This document shows positions 6,062 through 9,078 of a stretch of DNA of 9,078 bases, piece after piece. The notes beneath the pieces were generated by a model. It ran no database searches and was not told where the DNA came from. It saw only the letters and a list, made by a program, of their open reading frames with translations. Position numbers and translations under genes: made by a program. This stretch comes from an uncultured Clostridia bacterium. Lineage in GTDB: Bacteria; Bacillota; Clostridia; Christensenellales; UBA1242. The stretch covers positions 1-9,078 of the forward strand of contig CALVZZ010000024.1 of assembly GCA_944372715.1 (NCBI GenBank). The letters are read 5' to 3'. Each line of letters opens with the position of its first letter. Within the stretch, counting starts at the first letter, position 1.

Positions 6062-6075
6062 CAGCAAATTTTTTT
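6047..6075. terminator. Bidirectional terminator overlapping both convergent stop codons
   Basis: Perfect 13-bp stem: AAAAAAATTTGCT (6047-6059), loop AAC, AGCAAATTTTTTT (6063-6075). The plus gene's stop (6059-6061) and the pepF stop (6076..6074) both touch it. A-run and T-run arms suit termination on both strands. Confidence 0.85.
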
Positions 6076-7867
6076 ATTTGTTTTCTTCTTTTAAAATTCT
6101 GTCCCAATCTTCTAAAATTATATTAATAAATTCAAAAGCTTGGTCAAAAGTCTTTTTATTTTGCAAATCCACTCCTGCAATTTTTAATAATTCAAGTGGT
6201 GGTAATGAACTTCCACCTGATAAAAATTTTAAATAATTTTCTCGTGCATTATTTTTTCTTTCAAAAATATTTCTTGCAATAACCATTGCGCTAATTAATC
6301 CTGTTGCATATTTGTAGACATAAAATGAATTGTAAAAATGTGGTATTCTACTCCACTCATATTTTATTTCATCAATAAGTTCAACATTTTCACCAAAATA
6401 TCTTTTATTTAAATCATAATAATAATTATTTAATATATCTTTTGAAAGTGTCTTAGTTTGTTCATATGTTTTGTGTGCAAAATATTCAAATTCAGAAAAC
6501 ATAGTTTGACGAAAAACACTGCCTCTAAACATACTTAAAAGATAATCATAATAAAAAATCTTTTCATTTGTAGATTTAGCATTTTTAGAAAGGTATAAAA
6601 GCATTAACATTTCATTTACATTACTTGCAACTTCTGCAACAAAAATTGTATAACCAGCATCTTCATAAGGTTGATTTTTATTAGAATAAAATGTATGCAT
6701 ACAATGCCCCAATTCGTGAGCCAAAGTAAACAAAGAATTACAGTTAGAAACAAAGTTTGTCAACACAACAGGGTGTACACCATATGCACCCCAAGAGAAA
6801 GCACCACTATCTTTTCCTTCATTTTCATAAACATCAATCCATCTTTCTTTATATGCTTTATCAATTAAGTTTAAATAATCTTCTCCCAATGGCAAGCAAG
6901 CTTTTTTTACAAGTTGAATTGCTTCTTCATAGCTTATTTTTAAATCAAATGTTTCTGATGTTTTTGCGTATATATCATATATTGCAAATTTTTTTAATCC
7001 GAGTTGTCTTCTTTTAATGTCAAAATATTTATGAAAAACATTAAGGTTACTTTCCACACCATCTATTAAAGTTTTATAAACATCTTCACTTGCTTCTTCG
7101 CTATATATTGAAGCTGAAAGTGCTGACACATAATTTCTAATTTCAGCAAAAAAACATCCTATTTTAACATCATTAATATAATTAGTTGATATGGTGTTAT
7201 TAAAATTTCCATAAGCTTTATTCATATTGATTATGGCATTTTTTCTTAGCTCTCTGTCATTATCTTCAACAAGCAAGGAATAAGTTGCGTGAGTAAGCTT
7301 ATGTTTCACTCCTTTGCTATCCAATGCGTCTTCAAATTTTATATCAGCATTGTCAAACATATCAAAAACATCGGAAAAACCACCTGTAAAATCTCCCATT
7401 TTGGAAAGCAGTTTTTCTTCATTTTTTGAAAGTAAATGCTTTTTATTGCGTAAAATTTCTCTAAAAACATTTCTAAATTGTGGAAATTGTTTATTGTCCA
7501 TCAACTTTTCAAGTTTTTCATCTGACAAAGAGCCAATTTCCACACTTATAAAACTTGTTATTGTCCCAAATTGAACACAAACAGAACCCACTTTTTCACT
7601 AAGCTCAACAGCTCTACTATTGTTTGCATCTTCTTTAACTAAAAGCGAAGAGTAGACATATAATCTGGAAAGAACTTGACTTATTTCACTTTGCAAAATT
7701 AAACAATCAAAAATGTTTTCATCAATATTTAATGTATTTTCAAATTTTGCAATTTTATCAAATTTTTTTGTTGTTTCTAAAAGTTCTTTTTCACATTCTT
7801 CAGAATTTTTACAATACTCACTCAAATCCCATTTATACTTTTCTTCAATCTCTTCTCTTTTTTTCAT
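6074..7867 (-). CDS. pepF: Oligoendopeptidase F (M3 family zinc metallopeptidase)
   Basis: A 597-aa protein, the usual length for PepF (about 600). The zinc-binding motif HELGH (384-388) lies in LFTLAHELGHCMHTFYS, and Glu412 in the FVAEVASNVNE segment is the third zinc ligand. The N-terminal helical domain (about 20-200) and the C-terminal RIPHFYNSFYVYKYATG (507-523), which holds substrate-binding His and Tyr residues, match the M3B subfamily. The enzyme cleaves short peptides (roughly 7-17 residues) in the cytosol and recycles products of proteolysis; there is no signal peptide. The start at 7867 has AAAGGAG (7878..7872) 4 nt upstream, and this site overlaps the stop codon of the pseudouridine synthase gene, so the two are cotranscribed and probably coupled. 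All catalytic residues are present. Confidence 0.95.
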   Translation of the reverse strand: MKKREEIEEKYKWDLSEYCKNSEECEKELLETTKKFDKIAKFENTLNIDENIFDCLILQSEISQVLSRLYVYSSLLVKEDANNSRAVELSEKVGSVCVQFGTITSFISVEIGSLSDEKLEKLMDNKQFPQFRNVFREILRNKKHLLSKNEEKLLSKMGDFTGGFSDVFDMFDNADIKFEDALDSKGVKHKLTHATYSLLVEDNDRELRKNAIINMNKAYGNFNNTISTNYINDVKIGCFFAEIRNYVSALSASIYSEEASEDVYKTLIDGVESNLNVFHKYFDIKRRQLGLKKFAIYDIYAKTSETFDLKISYEEAIQLVKKACLPLGEDYLNLIDKAYKERWIDVYENEGKDSGAFSWGAYGVHPVVLTNFVSNCNSLFTLAHELGHCMHTFYSNKNQPYEDAGYTIFVAEVASNVNEMLMLLYLSKNAKSTNEKIFYYDYLLSMFRGSVFRQTMFSEFEYFAHKTYEQTKTLSKDILNNYYYDLNKRYFGENVELIDEIKYEWSRIPHFYNSFYVYKYATGLISAMVIARNIFERKNNARENYLKFLSGGSSLPPLELLKIAGVDLQNKKTFDQAFEFINIILEDWDRILKEENK

Positions 7868-7876
7868 AAAACTCCT

Positions 7877-8560
7877 TTAATTTAAGAATTTTTGGACATT
7901 AAACTCTGTCCAAGGTTTTTCTTCTGGTGGATAAACTTTAAAATGCAAAGTTTCATCTTTTGTTGGATGCTTAAAAGTCAACTCTCCAGCCCATAAAGCT
8001 AAGTTTTTTGTTGCCTTGTTTTGCTTCCCATATTTTCCATCACCCATCAATGGTGCACCAATATTTGCCATTTGAACTCTAATTTGATGAGAGCGACCTG
8101 TTAGTATATTAACTTTAACAAACGCATAATTTTTTTGAATTTCTAAAACATTATAAATAGTTTCAGCAAGTTTAGCATTTTTTTCTGACATAGGAACAAT
8201 TTTTACAATATTATCATCTTTTTTTAAATAATTTACTAAATGTCCATCAAGTTCCTTTGGCACACCATCAGTTACACAATAATAAGTCTTAACAAAATCT
8301 CCATTTTTAATCTGGTCTGTAAGCCTTTTTGCAGATTTACTAGTTTTTGCAAAAACCATAATACCACCTGTAGGTCTATCTAATCTGTGAACCAATCCCA
8401 CATAAGCTTCCCCAGGTTTATTATATTTTTCCTTTATATAATTTTTAACCATATTTAACATATCTAAGTCGCCACTTTCATCAGCTTGACTAGGTATATT
8501 TTGTGGTTTGATTACAACCAATAAATGATTATCTTCGTAAATAATATTCAAATTTTCCAT
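7877..8560 (-). CDS. RluA-family RNA pseudouridine synthase
   Basis: A 227-aa protein. The catalytic motif HRLDRPTGG lies at 58-66, with Asp61 as the nucleophile, and TGRSHQIRVQ (154-163) is the second family motif. The N-terminus begins directly at the catalytic domain (IIYEDNHLLVVIKPQNIP), so there is no S4 RNA-binding domain; this is the short RluA/RluC-like form that isomerises uridine in rRNA or tRNA. The exact target cannot be read from sequence. The start at 8560 is chosen because AAGAGGA (8570..8564) sits just upstream; extending to 8599 adds 13 unrelated residues and overlaps the upstream methyltransferase. It follows the methyltransferase stop by 8 nt and precedes pepF by 9 nt. Confidence 0.93.
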   Translation of the reverse strand: MENLNIIYEDNHLLVVIKPQNIPSQADESGDLDMLNMVKNYIKEKYNKPGEAYVGLVHRLDRPTGGIMVFAKTSKSAKRLTDQIKNGDFVKTYYCVTDGVPKELDGHLVNYLKKDDNIVKIVPMSEKNAKLAETIYNVLEIQKNYAFVKVNILTGRSHQIRVQMANIGAPLMGDGKYGKQNKATKNLALWAGELTFKHPTKDETLHFKVYPPEEKPWTEFNVQKFLN

Positions 8561-8568
8561 ATTTCCTC

Positions 8569-9078
8569 TTAAAAAAACGCAAAGGCACTTGCCCCACAAG
8601 GAAGAACAATATCTTCTTTTGTAGGAATTCCAATTTCATCTGCTTCAATGTTTTTTGTTTCAAACGCAAGTTGTAATAAATTTTTTAATACACTTGCTTG
8701 CAATCCCGTTGTATACGAATTTAACAGCACAAAAAGTGGATTGTCTGAAAGAATTTTTTTACATTCTTTTAAAAATTCAAACAAATTATTTTCTAGTTTC
8801 CACATTTCGCCATTAGGTCCTCTACCATAACTTGGTGGATCCAATATGATGATATCATATTTTTTCCCACGCCTTATTTCACGCTGAACAAATTTAAAAC
8901 AATCATCAACTATAAATCTTACAGGTTTATCAGAGAGTCCGGAAAGAGACAAATTCTCCTTTGCTCTTTCCACCATTCCCTTACTTGCGTCAATGTGCGT
9001 AACAGATGCTCCTGCACTTGCAAGAGCGACAGTTGCACCACCTGTATAAGCAAAAAGATTCAATGCATTGATTGGCCT
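8569..9078 (-). CDS. Class I SAM-dependent methyltransferase, RlmI-related (partial, 5' end outside window)
   Basis: 169 residues are visible and the frame is open at the right edge. An internal TTG at 9063 is not a start, because the conserved sequence continues upstream (RPINALNLFAYTGG). Motif I is LNLFAYTGGAT (6-16), an acidic residue ending the second strand is Asp30, and motif IV is DPPSYGRGP (80-88), with DPPSYG typical of the RlmI / Methyltrans_SAM group of nucleic-acid methyltransferases. A late motif LPCGAS (159-164) is close to the C-terminus. The likely role is base methylation of rRNA; target and atom are not determinable. It is the first visible gene of an operon with the pseudouridine synthase and pepF. 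Confidence 0.88.
   Translation of the reverse strand, partial: RPINALNLFAYTGGATVALASAGASVTHIDASKGMVERAKENLSLSGLSDKPVRFIVDDCFKFVQREIRRGKKYDIIILDPPSYGRGPNGEMWKLENNLFEFLKECKKILSDNPLFVLLNSYTTGLQASVLKNLLQLAFETKNIEADEIGIPTKEDIVLPCGASAFAFF

Noticed and set aside
8561..8599. Longer start for the pseudouridine synthase
   Set aside because: The added residues overlap the methyltransferase end in another frame and contain the ribosome site for ATG 8560.
8569..8600. Possible frameshift at the T-run ending the methyltransferase
   Set aside because: The LPCGAS motif is near the usual C-terminus of the family and the stop is followed by a proper ribosome site for the next gene.
9061..9063. TTG at 9063 as the methyltransferase start
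   Set aside because: The open frame and conserved residues before motif I continue to the window edge, so the gene is simply truncated there.

Overview
The window is AT-rich and dense with genes. It has strong Shine-Dalgarno sites (AGGAGG type), TTGACA/TATAAT promoters, standard-code stop usage and a short-form NfeD-FloA membrane pair. Together these suggest a low-GC Bacillota genome, most likely an anaerobic Clostridia-type lineage; this is inferred from gene content and composition only. No tRNA, rRNA, CRISPR array, insertion sequence or phage gene was seen, and most of the window looks like chromosomal core.

Layout, left to right. (1) 1-476, minus: the start of a zinc-ribbon plus TM2-domain membrane protein, cut by the left edge. 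(2) 558-809, plus: a small Cys/Asn-rich protein, divergent from (1) with interlocked promoters, ending at a hairpin terminator. (3) 849-2868, minus: a three-gene operon, short NfeD -> floA (flotillin-like SPFH protein) -> a 159-aa single-pass protein with a charged linker. The genes are joined by TAATG and ATGA overlaps. (4) 2951-4132, minus: a U32-family protein of the TrhP/YrrO type with its own near-consensus promoter, which places the transcription start on the A of the ATG. (5) 4286-4885, minus: a secreted protein with a conserved Asn-His-Ala-Asp / Gly-Met-Pro-His-Gly / Cys-Ile-His-Phe domain, whose start codon lies inside a terminator-like hairpin. (6) 4937-5602, minus: thymidylate kinase (tmk). 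(7) 5753-6061, plus: an unrecognised 102-aa protein. (8) 6074-9078, minus: an operon of a class I methyltransferase (cut by the right edge) -> RluA-family pseudouridine synthase -> PepF oligoendopeptidase.

The themes are membrane organisation (NfeD/FloA, TM2 protein, ORF159), RNA modification (the U32 protein, the RluA enzyme, probably the methyltransferase), dTTP synthesis (Tmk), peptide turnover (PepF) and an extracellular protein. The less explained items are the predicted leaderless U32 transcript, the hairpin with U-tract over the start of the secreted gene, that gene's conserved domain, the third gene of the flotillin operon, and terminators that begin inside coding sequence. No clearly novel multi-gene system is visible.
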